Of a stretch of 64,000 nucleotides of DNA, positions 1 to 11,335 are shown one piece after another; the stretch's first letter is position 1, and each line of letters starts with the position of its first letter. The stretch covers positions 1 to 64,000 of the forward strand of contig JAFOEU010000055.1 in the NCBI GenBank assembly GCA_017387685.1, in the 5' to 3' direction. A model generated the notes under the pieces. The model worked only from the letters and a program-made list of their open reading frames with translations, had not been told where the DNA came from and searched no databases. This stretch comes from Clostridia bacterium. GTDB taxonomy: Bacteria > Bacillota > Clostridia > Oscillospirales > CAG-272. The translations under genes and the position numbers were made by a program.

Positions 1-300
1 GAGGGCAGAGGGCAGAGGTAAGGTTAATTTTCTCGCTGCGCTCGAAAATTTTCAATTTTATTAAGGATAACAGCAGCGAGAAAGTTTTCGTCCACCTTTT
101 TCAAAAGGTGGCGCCGTCAAGGGCGCGGAGCCCTTGTCGACCGCCGCAGCGGTCGAAACACCCCCTTGCGCTTCGGAATGACGGCGCCCCGCCGGCATTC
201 CGGAATGAGTAAACCCTCCCGCTAAAGCGGGAGGGTTTCGCTCATTCACCCCTGATGAATTATATTATCCAACCCAACAAAACCAATATGCACAAACAAA
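1..300 (+). repeat. Modular intergenic repeat, copy a (GAGGGCAGAGG head, R1 tail)
   Basis: The head is a short GAGGGCAGAGG tandem (1-18). The core palindrome AAGGTTAATTTTCTCGC with its mirror arm follows (about 19-53), then an AT spacer, then the R1 tail, a chain of hairpins. The tail holds an AAAAGGTGG stem-loop (about 97-112), a CGACCGCCGCAGCGGTCG hairpin (138-155), and an ACCCTCCCGC/GCGGGAGGGT hairpin (214-237) set between GAGTAA and CGCTC. The same modules recur across the window with different stem sequences. No coding gene is supported here. Confidence 0.75.
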
Positions 301-312
301 ATTATCACCGTA

Positions 313-457
313 GGGACCGACGTCCTCGGCGGTCCGTAACAGCACTAAATTATTTATGTGTTTAAAATCAAGAACACATAATGCTATTTTCTTGATTAAA
401 TGCAAAGCAATAATTTCATTGGGCTCGGACCGCCGAGGACGTCGGTCCCTACGGTTA
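313..457. repeat. R2 inverted-repeat element (about 145 bp, MITE-like), copy 1
   Basis: The ends are inverted repeats (CGTAGGGACCGACGTCCTCG on the left, its reverse complement on the right). Inside are a smaller inverted repeat around TCAAGAA/TTCTTGA and the conserved marks CAGCAC and GCCCAATGAAAT (the latter on the reverse strand). A second copy at 19079-19227 has the same inner layout but different, still self-complementary, arms. No open reading frame of note lies inside, which fits a non-autonomous element. Confidence 0.65.
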
Positions 458-626
458 TAATTTTATAACTACCATTGAATATTATTAATTATATATTTTA
501 GTGCTGTCGCGGGACTGTCTGGATACGCAAGCGTGCCGTCCCCTACGGCTCGCAATAATAATCATATATATAATTCCGATAAACCACCCGTACCTACACT
601 TTATACTAATATTTAAACCATATTCC
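458..626. other. Intergenic region with a partial third-type hairpin
   Basis: An AT-rich stretch follows the R2 element. A GTGCTGTCGCGGGACTG...GTCCCCTACGG unit at about 502-549 also occurs at 19276-19323. I see no gene here. The end runs into the promoter of the first lipoprotein-like gene. Confidence 0.5.
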
Positions 627-655
627 TTGACATCACGCGCAATTTATGCTAAACT
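627..655 (+). promoter_or_regulatory. SigA-type promoter of the first paralog
   Basis: TTGACA at 627-632, a 17-bp spacer, TAAACT at 650-655. An AAGGAG ribosome-binding site at 674-679 precedes the ATG at 687. The same promoter and leader are nearly duplicated at 3441-3500. Confidence 0.7.
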
Positions 656-686
656 ATAACTGAATACACCCGAAAGGAGCCGCGGA

Positions 687-1862
687 ATGAATAAAAAGGA
701 TATCATAACAATAATAATTACCACACTCGTCATCGCCGCGCTGATCGCGGGGTGCATCTTTCTTACAAATCGGAACAGGATGCCTCGGGAAACTCAAAAC
801 AAAGCCGATTGCTACTGCTATCCTAATTTTAGCAACAGTATTTTTTTCTCCGAAAATGGTAAAATATACAAATACGATACCGAAAACCGACAGCTCAAGA
901 TACTTGTGGAATCAGAAATAATCGAAAGTTATGTGAATTATTACTATAACTATTCGGTAGATCAAGTATATAAAGGAAAATTATTTTACCATTATTACAG
1001 CGATTACGCCAGAGTTATGAACTTTGCATACTATAATCTCCTCAACGGTGAAAATCGATTGATCAACAGTGTAAAATGCAACTTGAGAGGCGAGGTCGTC
1101 ATTTACGATGGTTACGTCTACTGTGTCTACTGCGCCGATAACGAGGAAGGATATGAGGTTCTCAGAATCAGCCGTTTCAATATTGAAAGCGGGGACGAAC
1201 AGATCCTTTACGAAAGCAGATCAAGGGATGAATTTTTGGTGGCTGTCATCGACGGAAAGATCATAACACGTCAAGAGTATGATAATCTATTTTCATATAA
1301 TATCGTAAATATGAAAAAAAGCCTGCTCTGGAATGCCAAAAATAATGGATATGATGGATTTTTCTTTTTTTCGAACATTGGTAATAAGCTGTATTTTCTT
1401 GCTCCAACCGACGAATATACCGTCACAACCGATCCCGAAAACTTTTTTGCGTTTTCTGCGTTGATCCCCGACCATTACCTTTTATACCTTGACATAAACA
1501 CGGGGGAATTCCGGCGCGTTCTTGATATTCCGATCAGTACGTATTGCCTGACCGAAAACGCAATATATTATTCCCCTATGGCTGTCAGATCGGTTAATGG
1601 AAAAAAACCATATAATACCCCAAGCGATGAAATATCTTACACTCACGAAACGCTGTTTTCCTGTGACCTTGACGGTCAGAATATATGCGAAGTGTATACG
1701 AACAAGGATACTTATTATTCTAATAATTATAAAATCCTGAACGGTAAGGTTTTCTGTCAACTCGGATTATTCAACCATTCAAACCAAAGTTTTGATTATT
1801 TCGATTATGTAGAAATAGACCTTTCTACAAAAGAGATAGATTTCATTGATATACCAGAATAA
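687..1862 (+). CDS. Membrane-anchored or lipoprotein of unknown function (paralog 1 of 3)
   Basis: A 391-residue protein I do not recognise as a named family. Residues 2-5 are polar and basic, then a hydrophobic segment (about 6-27) contains LIAGC, which fits a lipobox; hydrophobic residues continue after the Cys, so a simple membrane anchor is also possible. The rest is rich in Tyr, Asp and Asn, with recurring short units of the type 'DGYVY', 'DGKI', 'NGKV', each followed by beta-like stretches. That pattern suggests a beta-propeller facing outside, by inference only. ATG has a good AAGGAG 7 nt upstream. Two related genes follow directly, one starting one base after this stop. Confidence 0.75.
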   Translation: MNKKDIITIIITTLVIAALIAGCIFLTNRNRMPRETQNKADCYCYPNFSNSIFFSENGKIYKYDTENRQLKILVESEIIESYVNYYYNYSVDQVYKGKLFYHYYSDYARVMNFAYYNLLNGENRLINSVKCNLRGEVVIYDGYVYCVYCADNEEGYEVLRISRFNIESGDEQILYESRSRDEFLVAVIDGKIITRQEYDNLFSYNIVNMKKSLLWNAKNNGYDGFFFFSNIGNKLYFLAPTDEYTVTTDPENFFAFSALIPDHYLLYLDINTGEFRRVLDIPISTYCLTENAIYYSPMAVRSVNGKKPYNTPSDEISYTHETLFSCDLDGQNICEVYTNKDTYYSNNYKILNGKVFCQLGLFNHSNQSFDYFDYVEIDLSTKEIDFIDIPE

Positions 1863-1863
1863 A

Positions 1864-3033
1864 ATGAAGAAAAAAGACGTAATTTCAATAATAATCACCA
1901 CCCTCGCCGTCGCCGCGCTGATCGTGGGGTGCGTTTATCTTTCAACTATGCCGCGCAGGGCGGGCGGCGGAGAGGTGATACGGTTTTATCCTGCGCATCA
2001 AAATGAGGTGTATATCTATAATAATGCTGTCATTGACACTCAAAACGTCACTATTTCAACCGTTGGTTTCGATCTTTCCGAGTTCGGTATTGAGCCTTCG
2101 GCAAAGATCGGCATCGGAAATATTGATGCCTTAACGCTTTATTTTGCGGCTTATCATCCTTATCAGGAAAATACGCGGTTTTTCGGTATGAATCTGATTA
2201 CGGGAAAGATATCCGAAATAATCTTTGAGAGCGGATTTGATTACTGTGATTACAAGGACAAAAGCTTTTACGTTCATCAGGGATACCTCTACTATTTTGC
2301 TTGGACTGTTACAGGTTTAGAAATTTCAAAGGATACAAACGACAGCTTTTGCCGTGTTCCGCTGACGGGCGGGCGCGGGGAGGTCATTGCGGAATATGAG
2401 AATTTTACGGCAAGCAATTCTCTCTGCTTCGTTGCGGACGGTATTGCCGTGTTCTGTGAGTATAACCGCATTTATGCCTGCAATATTGATACGGGAGTAA
2501 CCGAGAACTTATGGATTCCGAGCTCCGAGGGATACGATATCGTAAATACAAACGTCACGTATTACAACGGACTGATCTATTTTACGGCTTCTGCCGAGGC
2601 TCGAGAAGAACTTGTTCCCGAGGATCCCGATTATTACGCTAATATGACCACGACCAGCTCATATCTCATTTCACTCAATCCGAAAACCAAAAAAGCGACT
2701 CTTATCACCAAAGAGCCGATAAACAGCTATTATATCGAGGACGACCGCATCTACTACATCCCGAAAGCACTCGGAACGATTCAGATCGGGGACAGAATTA
2801 TGCCGCGTTTCAGCGCAAATGAAGTTTATTCCTTTGATCTAAATGGCAGAAATAAAGAAAAAGCCTGCTCTTTTGACGGCATTTTCGAATACGATATACT
2901 TTATATGAACGACAGCATTATCTGCGTTCAGGACTACTATGGCGAAACCTTTTCGACTTCCTACTGTGTTATCGACAGACATACGGGAGAAGTGACGAGA
3001 GTGACGCGTGTTGTTCGCGCGATGCGCGAGTGA
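1864..3033 (+). CDS. Membrane-anchored or lipoprotein of unknown function (paralog 2 of 3)
   Basis: A 389-residue paralog of the preceding gene with the same N-terminus (KKKD, then a hydrophobic segment with LIVGC). The ATG lies one base after the upstream stop, so translation is probably coupled. An upstream in-frame TTG would overlap the first gene and lacks a better ribosome-binding site. The C-terminus (VVRAMRE) is encoded by a CGCGCGATGCGCG palindrome, and the stop codon lies in a TGATG linker of the adjoining repeat. The true 3' end may therefore have been replaced by the repeat. The product is likely extracytoplasmic; function unknown. Confidence 0.75.
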   Translation: MKKKDVISIIITTLAVAALIVGCVYLSTMPRRAGGGEVIRFYPAHQNEVYIYNNAVIDTQNVTISTVGFDLSEFGIEPSAKIGIGNIDALTLYFAAYHPYQENTRFFGMNLITGKISEIIFESGFDYCDYKDKSFYVHQGYLYYFAWTVTGLEISKDTNDSFCRVPLTGGRGEVIAEYENFTASNSLCFVADGIAVFCEYNRIYACNIDTGVTENLWIPSSEGYDIVNTNVTYYNGLIYFTASAEAREELVPEDPDYYANMTTTSSYLISLNPKTKKATLITKEPINSYYIEDDRIYYIPKALGTIQIGDRIMPRFSANEVYSFDLNGRNKEKACSFDGIFEYDILYMNDSIICVQDYYGETFSTSYCVIDRHTGEVTRVTRVVRAMRE

Positions 3034-3340
3034 TGTTTTCTGCTTCGCAGAAAGTTAAGGTTTATTTTATTAAAGACAACAGCGACAGAAAGTTTTGATC
3101 AAACTTTTTCAAAAGTTTGCGGTTTCTTAAGGCGGAGCCTTAAGTCGACCGCCGCAGCGGTCGAAACTCTCTCCGTGCTTCAAAGAGGCGCCGCCCCGGC
3201 GCCGTTTTGGAAGGAGTAAAACCACCCCTTGAGGGTGGTTTTCGCTCCTTCACCCCTGATGTACTAAATTATTTAACCCCACAAAACCAATATGCACAAA
3301 CAAAATTATCAACGTAGGGACCGACGTCCTCGGCGGTCCC
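3031..3340 (+). repeat. Modular intergenic repeat, copy b, with an R2-like half unit
   Basis: The head is a single mini-hairpin (TTTCTGCTTCGCAGAAA) between a TGATG linker and TTAAGG. The core region (TTTATTTTATTAAAGACAAC) and the R1 hairpin tail follow, including an ACCACCCC/GGGTGGT stem that differs from copy a while keeping its pairing. At the end lies CGTAGGGACCGACG...GGTCCCTACG, one arm pair of R2 without its middle. The repeat separates the second and third paralogs. Confidence 0.7.
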
Positions 3341-3440
3341 TACGGTGATAATTTTATAACTACCATTGAATATTATTAATTATATAATTCCGATAAACCA
3401 CCCGTACCTACACTTTATACTAATATTTAAACCATATTCC

Positions 3441-3469
3441 TTGACATCCCGCGAAATTTATGCTAAACT
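3441..3469 (+). promoter_or_regulatory. SigA-type promoter of the third paralog (duplicated)
   Basis: TTGACA at 3441-3446, 17 bp, TAAACT at 3464-3469. The sequence from here through the first codons matches 627-720 almost base for base, so promoter, leader and N-terminus were copied together. Confidence 0.7.
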
Positions 3470-3500
3470 ATAACTGAATACACCCGAAAGGAGCCGCGGA

Positions 3501-4649
3501 ATGAATAAAAAGGATATCATAACAATAATAATCACCACCCTCGCCATCGCGGCGCTAATCGCGGGGTGCCTTTATCTCACATCCCGACGCCACTCGGATG
3601 GACATGAGAAAAAGACATTGGGAATTATAAATTCTCAGTATCAGATATACGGTAAAAATATCTATTTTAGTCACGACCAAATCTTGATGCGATTCGATAC
3701 TGCGACTGACATGCTGACAAAGCTCTGCACAGATACCGAATGCGACGGCGAATGTGTGCTTGAAAACGTGTTGTACACCTCGCGGATATACAAAAACCGC
3801 TTTTATTTCTCGTTTTACGGCAACACAAGAGGCTTTGCATATTACGATATAAAAACCGGAAAAACAGAAATTATCAATACATACGATATACCTGTTTTCA
3901 GCGAGTTTTTCGTTTATGACGGCTGTATCTACCATATGCGCGATAATCTCCCGCTTGAAGAACTTACCGTCTACCGTCTTTCCGTCGACAGCGGGAAAGA
4001 AGAATTAATAATTAATCTCGCCCCCGACGAAAGACTTATAATGGTCGCGGACGGTATGATATTCACAAGTAAAACGGTTGTGGCGGGAAGTAACGAATCT
4101 CCCATCCGTTATTGTACCGTTTACGCCTATGATACCGTAACTCTCGAAAAACGAGAAATATGGAGCACCGATAAAGATAGATACAACAACATTTCATCCC
4201 GCGTTCAGTTTTATGACGGGAAAATGTATTTTCCTATTCTGACTTATGAGGTTAATAAATTCGGCTCGCTTATAAGCTACCTTTGCTGTCTCGACACACA
4301 AAACGGTGAGGCTTCATATATCTCCGACATACCGATAACCGACTTCTATTTAACTTATGAAGGAATTTATCTTGAAACAGAAGAAGTAGTGACAACACTT
4401 CCGAAAGCGAATCAGTTCGGAGATACCGAGAGTATTGCCCACACCGAGCGAAATATCATTTTCTTGGAATATAACAAAAATAATACAAAAACAGTGTATA
4501 AAAACAGTAACGTCATATCATATTTCGGATATATCGCAAACCGAAAATACATAGGCGAGATAACATATTCAGAGAACGATAAAAGAATTAAGCGTTTTGT
4601 TATCATCGACCTTGAATCGGGGGAACTTAAGGATCTCCCAATACCGTAA
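3501..4649 (+). CDS. Membrane-anchored or lipoprotein of unknown function (paralog 3 of 3)
   Basis: 382 residues. The N-terminus MNKKDIITIIITTLAIAALI followed by AGC is nearly identical to paralog 1, while the outer domain has diverged strongly. Units such as 'YGKNIYFSHDQILMRFD', 'YDGCIYHMRDN' and 'DGKMYFP' recur, as in the other two, consistent with a repeated beta-sheet fold (inferred). The ATG has AAAGGAG upstream and its own promoter. The gene ends before a strong hairpin terminator. The substrate or partner is unknown. Confidence 0.75.
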   Translation: MNKKDIITIIITTLAIAALIAGCLYLTSRRHSDGHEKKTLGIINSQYQIYGKNIYFSHDQILMRFDTATDMLTKLCTDTECDGECVLENVLYTSRIYKNRFYFSFYGNTRGFAYYDIKTGKTEIINTYDIPVFSEFFVYDGCIYHMRDNLPLEELTVYRLSVDSGKEELIINLAPDERLIMVADGMIFTSKTVVAGSNESPIRYCTVYAYDTVTLEKREIWSTDKDRYNNISSRVQFYDGKMYFPILTYEVNKFGSLISYLCCLDTQNGEASYISDIPITDFYLTYEGIYLETEEVVTTLPKANQFGDTESIAHTERNIIFLEYNKNNTKTVYKNSNVISYFGYIANRKYIGEITYSENDKRIKRFVIIDLESGELKDLPIP

Positions 4650-4687
4650 TCTGTACCGCATAACCGACAAGCATATATTTTAAATCA

Positions 4688-4718
4688 AAAAATTCCGAGC
4701 CGTGGCTCGGAATTTTTC
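4688..4718. terminator. Bidirectional intrinsic terminator
   Basis: AAATTCCGAGCC and its mirror GGCTCGGAATTT flank a short loop, with A and T runs on either side. It lies between the converging third paralog and the Nudix gene and can serve both strands. Confidence 0.8.
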
Positions 4719-5135
4719 TTACAGATTATTATTTCTTATATACTCTTCAGCCTCGCGGAGGATCGCTTTTGTATTCTCAAAGGTCAGCGCCTCGCAGGCT
4801 TCCTTGAGGGGGAGGAGGTGGTGACAGCGCACCTCAAATCCGGGGTTGTGGGCAGGGGTCTGATCCGAAAATCTCGCGAGAAAATAAACTACCGTCTTTT
4901 TTCTGTTATGACCGAAGGTGTAGCTGACCTCGCGGCGGAAATCTCCCACGATCTCGGCGCGGATCGAGGTTTCCTCCCACGTTTCGCGCAGAGCGGTCTC
5001 CTCTTCACTCTCGCCCGCCTCAACGTGTCCTTTAGGAAAACCGCAATAGCTTCCGTCGCGCGCACGCTCCAAAACGTAATATATTACATTATCTTTGACG
5101 GTATAAAGCACCGTTCCGCAGGATTTTTCTTTCAT
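4719..5135 (-). CDS. Nudix hydrolase (dinucleoside tetraphosphatase-like)
   Basis: A 138-residue protein with a full Nudix box: GHVEAGESEEETALRETWEE matches the GX5EX7REUXEE pattern that binds Mg2+. The N-terminal KEKSCGTVLYT and the lack of a transmembrane segment resemble bis(5'-nucleosyl)-tetraphosphatase (Ap4A hydrolase) relatives, so cleavage of a nucleoside diphosphate linkage in the cytoplasm is expected. The exact substrate cannot be read from sequence. I chose the ATG at 5135 because GGAG lies 6 nt upstream; the in-frame TTG at 5147 overlaps that site. The gene is monocistronic and converges with the lipoprotein paralogs. Confidence 0.85.
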   Translation of the reverse strand: MKEKSCGTVLYTVKDNVIYYVLERARDGSYCGFPKGHVEAGESEEETALRETWEETSIRAEIVGDFRREVSYTFGHNRKKTVVYFLARFSDQTPAHNPGFEVRCHHLLPLKEACEALTFENTKAILREAEEYIRNNNL

Positions 5136-5309
5136 AACGTACTCCAAAGTCTTTTTTTAATTATATACCCAAAATTCGCCTTTGTCAATGATTTTCAAAA
5201 CATTTTTGATAAAAATGGGAAATTTCCGCACTTTCGCGGACAAAATATAATTTATTACGAGGAATTAATTATATTTTACCAAAAAAATATTGCGAGCTGT
5301 CCACTGCGG
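5136..5309. other. Intergenic region upstream of the Nudix gene
   Basis: AT-rich and without a supported gene. A CCGCACTTTCGCGG-type small palindrome lies near 5226. The modular repeat starts at about 5310. Confidence 0.4.
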
Positions 5310-5541
5310 TGATAATTTTGTTTGTGTATATTGGTTTTGATTGGGTTATATAATATAGTTCATCAGGGGTGAATGAGCGAAACCCTCCCGCTTTGGCGGG
5401 AGGGTTTACTCATTCTAATCGGTCGGCAGGGGCGCCGCCCGATTGAAGCGCGAGGGAGTGTTTCGCCGTCTGCGGACGGCGACTTAAGGAACTTTTTGAA
5501 AAAAGTTCCTTAAGAAACTTCAAAAACTTTTAGCTGGATGT
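5310..5541 (-). repeat. Modular intergenic repeat, R1 tail only, downstream of gyrA
   Basis: The reverse-oriented R1 tail directly follows the gyrA stop: AAGGAACTTTTTGAAAAAAGTTCCTT (5485-5510), a GCCGTC/GACGGC hairpin, and an ACCCTCCCGC/GCGGGAGGGT hairpin set in GAGCGAAA...TTTACTC. No tandem head is present. The AAGGAACTTT hairpin could also end gyrA transcription. Confidence 0.65.
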
Positions 5542-5542
5542 T

Positions 5543-8014
5543 TTATTCTTCTTCGGTGGGGGATTCTTCGTCTTCAGCTTTGGGAACTGTTGTGAATCCT
5601 GCGCAGGTCTGTCCGTCGCTGACTCGCATTACGATTACGCCCGCGGCGCTTCTGCCGTAGACGGGGATGCTATCAACTGCGGTTCGGATGATCGTTCCGC
5701 TATCGGTGATTATCATAATATCATCGTCCGCGCCGACTGCGGCAATTCCCGCGACACGTCCGGTTCTGTCGGTGACGTTATGGCACATTACGCCCATACC
5801 GCCGCGGCTCTTCATCAGTCGGAAATCGTCAAACTCGGTTCTCTTACCGTATCCAAGCTCGGTAATGGTAAGGAAGTGCTTGCCTTCCTCTGCCGCAACT
5901 ACGCCGACAACTCGGTCATCTCCGCGAAGCTTGATACCGATAACGCCTCTTGCGGTACGTCCCATCGTTCTCGCGCCTTCCTCGGTGAACTTAACTGCGT
6001 TACCCGAAGCCGATGCGATGATGATATCCTTATGACCGTCGGTGAGAAGCACGCCGATAAGCTCGTCGCCCTCGTCAAGACCGATCGCGATCTTACCGCC
6101 CTTACGCTGATACTCAAACTCGGAGAGCTTGGTTCTCTTAAGGATACCGTTCTTCGTTACCATGGTGAGATATCTCTCATCTGCATTGTCGAATGTGGAT
6201 ACCTCGATGACCGTGGTGATCTTTTCACCCGGCTCGAGCTCGAGGATGTTGACGATATTCGTACCCTTTGCGGTTCTGCCCGCCTCGGGGATCATATACG
6301 CCTTGCGCATATAGACCTTACCGTTCGATGTGAACATCATAAGGTTCGAGTGGCTATGCATAACCATAACCTTCTCAATGAAGTCCTCTTCCTTGGTGGT
6401 CATACCGATGATACCCTTACCGCCGCGGCGCTGTGCGGAATAAGTATCGGCATTCTGACGCTTGATATATCCCGAATGGGAAATGGTGATAACGCAATCG
6501 TGCTTTTCAATGAGGTCCTCAAGCAGGATATCGTCCGACGCCTCAACGATCTCGGTGCGGCGGGGATCCGAATATCTGCGCTTGATTTCAAGAAGCTCGT
6601 CCTTGATGACCTGACGCATCTTCAGGGTGTCGCCGAGGATCGCACGGAGCTCTTCGATAAGCTTGCGGAGCTTTTCAAGCTCGTCGATGATCTTATCACG
6701 CTCGAGACCGGTAAGTCTGCCGAGAGTCATCTCGACGATAGCCTGAGCCTGAACGTCGGTAAGACCGAATCTCTCCGAGAGTCTTGCCTTCGAATCGGGG
6801 ATCGACTTGGAGGTCTTCATAATCTCAACGATCTCATCGATATTGTCGATAGCTACCGTGTAGCCCTCGAGTATATGAGCGCGCGCAAGAGCGCGGTCGA
6901 GCTCGTACTGAGTTCTTCTTGTAACAACGCTCTCCTGATGCGCGATATAGTGGTCGATAATGCTTACAAGAGGAAGGATCTTCGGCACACCGTCAACGAG
7001 CGCGAGCATATTGACCGCGCAGGTATCCTCGAGCTGGCTGTACTTATAAAGCTGCTTTAAGATAATTTCGCCGTTTGCATCGCGGCGGTATTCGACAACG
7101 ATGCGCATTCCCGCACGACCCGATTCATCGCGGACGTCGGTAATGCCCTCGATACGCTTATCCTTAACGAGATTTGCGATCGACTCGCAAAGCAGGCTCT
7201 TATTTACGCCGTAGGGGATCTCGGTGATAATGATGCGGCGCTTATCCTCTTCGACCTCTGCACGCGCGCGGACCATGATCTTACCCTTACCGGTAAGATA
7301 TGCTTCCTTAATTCCGTTTACACCGTAAATGATCGCGGATGTGGGGAAGTCGGGACCCTTGATGAACTCCATCAGCGAGAAAGTGTCGCAATCGGGGTTG
7401 TCCATACGGTAAATGACTGCGTCAACTACCTCACCGAGGTTGTGGGGAGGAATATTGGTCGCCATACCGACGGCAATACCCATCGAGCCGTTTACAAGCA
7501 GGTTCGGGAAACGCGAGGGAAGAACGCTCGGCTCATCGCGGCGGTTATCGAAGTTTTTCGCCATAACGACGACGTTCTTCTCGATATCGCGCATCATTTC
7601 GTCCGAGATCTTTGCAAGTCTTGCCTCGGTGTAACGGTAAGCCGCAGGGGGGTCTCCGTCGACCGAACCGAAGTTACCCGAGCCCTCAACGAGGGGGTAG
7701 CGCAGAGAGAAATCCTGCGCCATTCTTACCATAGTGCCGTATACTGCGGCATCACCGTGAGGATGGTAACGACCAAGAACGTTACCGACGGTAGTTGCCG
7801 ACTTATAGAAAGCACGGTCGGAGGTCAGGTGATCCTCGTACATAGCCCAGAGAATACGTCTCTGACCGGGCTTCATACCGTCGCGAACGTCGGGAAGCGC
7901 ACGCGAGGTGATTACCGACATTGAATATTCGATGAAGGACTTCTTTACCTCGCCCGACATCTCAACGTCGATTATTTTTTGGTTTCTGAATGACAAATCT
8001 TCTTTATGTTCCAC
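5543..8014 (-). CDS. gyrA: DNA gyrase subunit A
   Basis: 823 residues, normal length. GyrA cuts and rejoins DNA while GyrB supplies ATP energy, introducing negative supercoils. The catalytic Tyr is in [10 protein letters not shown] (Y128). The winged-helix region has [18 protein letters not shown]. The C-terminal DNA-wrapping domain carries the GyrA box QRRGGKG, which marks gyrase rather than topoisomerase IV. The ATG has GGAAGG 9 nt upstream and lies inside the end of the sugar-kinase gene, overlapping it by 43 nt, so translational coupling is likely. At the two classic quinolone positions (E. coli Ser83, Asp87) this protein has Ala and Gly. The C-terminus is acidic (DEESPTEEE). Confidence 0.97.
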   Translation of the reverse strand: MEHKEDLSFRNQKIIDVEMSGEVKKSFIEYSMSVITSRALPDVRDGMKPGQRRILWAMYEDHLTSDRAFYKSATTVGNVLGRYHPHGDAAVYGTMVRMAQDFSLRYPLVEGSGNFGSVDGDPPAAYRYTEARLAKISDEMMRDIEKNVVVMAKNFDNRRDEPSVLPSRFPNLLVNGSMGIAVGMATNIPPHNLGEVVDAVIYRMDNPDCDTFSLMEFIKGPDFPTSAIIYGVNGIKEAYLTGKGKIMVRARAEVEEDKRRIIITEIPYGVNKSLLCESIANLVKDKRIEGITDVRDESGRAGMRIVVEYRRDANGEIILKQLYKYSQLEDTCAVNMLALVDGVPKILPLVSIIDHYIAHQESVVTRRTQYELDRALARAHILEGYTVAIDNIDEIVEIMKTSKSIPDSKARLSERFGLTDVQAQAIVEMTLGRLTGLERDKIIDELEKLRKLIEELRAILGDTLKMRQVIKDELLEIKRRYSDPRRTEIVEASDDILLEDLIEKHDCVITISHSGYIKRQNADTYSAQRRGGKGIIGMTTKEEDFIEKVMVMHSHSNLMMFTSNGKVYMRKAYMIPEAGRTAKGTNIVNILELEPGEKITTVIEVSTFDNADERYLTMVTKNGILKRTKLSEFEYQRKGGKIAIGLDEGDELIGVLLTDGHKDIIIASASGNAVKFTEEGARTMGRTARGVIGIKLRGDDRVVGVVAAEEGKHFLTITELGYGKRTEFDDFRLMKSRGGMGVMCHNVTDRTGRVAGIAAVGADDDIMIITDSGTIIRTAVDSIPVYGRSAAGVIVMRVSDGQTCAGFTTVPKAEDEESPTEEE

Positions 8015-9117
8015 GGTTCTATACCTTCCAATAATGTTTCTTCTATCGGTATCTCTTTATATTCTTCGTTTTTCGGATGAAGTATGCGGTCGATCGCCTC
8101 GTCGATATCGGTCGCCTCGGGAAGCTCGGTGCCCTCAAGCACGACCTTCATCGCGCCCGCCGCAGTTGCGCAGATGAGTGCGTATTCCTCGGTAAATCCT
8201 TTATCAAATCTCGCGGCAATATATCCCGAAAGGAACGTGTCTCCCGCGCCCGAAAATCCGATCAATCGGACCTTCATCGACTCGCGGAAAATCACGTCAC
8301 CCTGTGGATTAACGTGTACCGATCCGTCCGCACCGCGTGTGCAAATGACGGTGGTTTTATATCTTTTTGCCACCTTTACACAGGCTTCTGTTACCTCGCG
8401 CAGACGCTCGTCGGGGTCTGTGGAAAACTTTTCAAAAAGTCCTGTGGATAAGCCAAGGTTCTCGAGCTCATACTCATTTGGCTTGATAATATCAGGGTTT
8501 GCGGTAAGTCCGAGTGCCAAAGCTTCTCCGTCGCAGTCGAGAACCACCGTCTTTCCTGTGGATTTTCCAAACTCGGTAAAGACTTTATACACATCTTTTT
8601 CCACACCCTGTGGAATACTTCCGCACAAGCATATAACGTCGGCATCAGTCGCCATAAAAAGGTCGGTAAGCTCGACGATCTCGCCTGAGAGAAATACTCC
8701 TCCGCGCTCGTTGAGCTCGGTGCAGACGCACTCGGAATCGATCACCTTGGTGTTCATTCTGACACCGCAGACCGTATCGACCGAATGTACCCTGATACCC
8801 TCGCGGGTGAGGAACGAATTTGCCAGATCTCCGAACTCGCCGCCGCCAAAGGTGTAATATTCGACGTCACAGCCAAGGCGGTGGAGCATTATCGCCACGT
8901 TTGCGCCCTTTGAGCCCTGCGTGGTCACGCTTCTCGCCGCGCGGTTCATTGTTCCCGCCGCCATCGGAGCGGGGAGATAAAGTGCGCGGTCGATTCCCGG
9001 ATTGAGAGACAGAACGGCAAATTTCTGCTTTTTGCGAATCTTTGCATCAAAACACTCGTCGGGAAGCTCGGGAATATCCGAAAAATCCTTGATTTTGAGA
9101 TCTCTTTCTCTTCTCAT
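7972..9117 (-). CDS. PfkB-family sugar kinase (1-phosphofructokinase/tagatose-6-P kinase-like)
   Basis: 381 residues, longer than the usual ~310 because of an N-terminal leader of about 30 residues and a C-terminal extension. Family marks are [13 protein letters not shown] near the start, [11 protein letters not shown] (sugar-binding GG/GKG-type motif) and [18 protein letters not shown] with the catalytic Asp. This is closest to the FruK/LacC branch, which phosphorylates fructose-1-P or tagatose-6-P. It lies 3 nt after gyrB and overlaps gyrA by 43 nt, so it is embedded in the gyrase operon. It has no phosphotransferase-system neighbours. Substrate assignment is uncertain. Confidence 0.88.
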   Translation of the reverse strand: MRRERDLKIKDFSDIPELPDECFDAKIRKKQKFAVLSLNPGIDRALYLPAPMAAGTMNRAARSVTTQGSKGANVAIMLHRLGCDVEYYTFGGGEFGDLANSFLTREGIRVHSVDTVCGVRMNTKVIDSECVCTELNERGGVFLSGEIVELTDLFMATDADVICLCGSIPQGVEKDVYKVFTEFGKSTGKTVVLDCDGEALALGLTANPDIIKPNEYELENLGLSTGLFEKFSTDPDERLREVTEACVKVAKRYKTTVICTRGADGSVHVNPQGDVIFRESMKVRLIGFSGAGDTFLSGYIAARFDKGFTEEYALICATAAGAMKVVLEGTELPEATDIDEAIDRILHPKNEEYKEIPIEETLLEGIEPWNIKKICHSETKK

Positions 9118-9120
9118 ACG

Positions 9121-11296
<2,176 letters not shown>

Positions 11297-11335
11297 TATA
11301 TAAATTATATTGATTTCGTTTAATTCAGACTCATT

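Noticed and set aside
61-249. Minus-strand reading frame of 62 codons in the first repeat
   Set aside because: It lies wholly within the hairpin tail of the modular repeat, has no ribosome-binding site, and the same kind of frame appears by chance in other copies.
5780-7060. Long plus-strand reading frame (426 codons) inside gyrA
   Set aside because: It is fully antisense to the well-conserved gyrA, has no ribosome-binding site and its translation matches no family. Long antisense frames are expected from the codon bias here.
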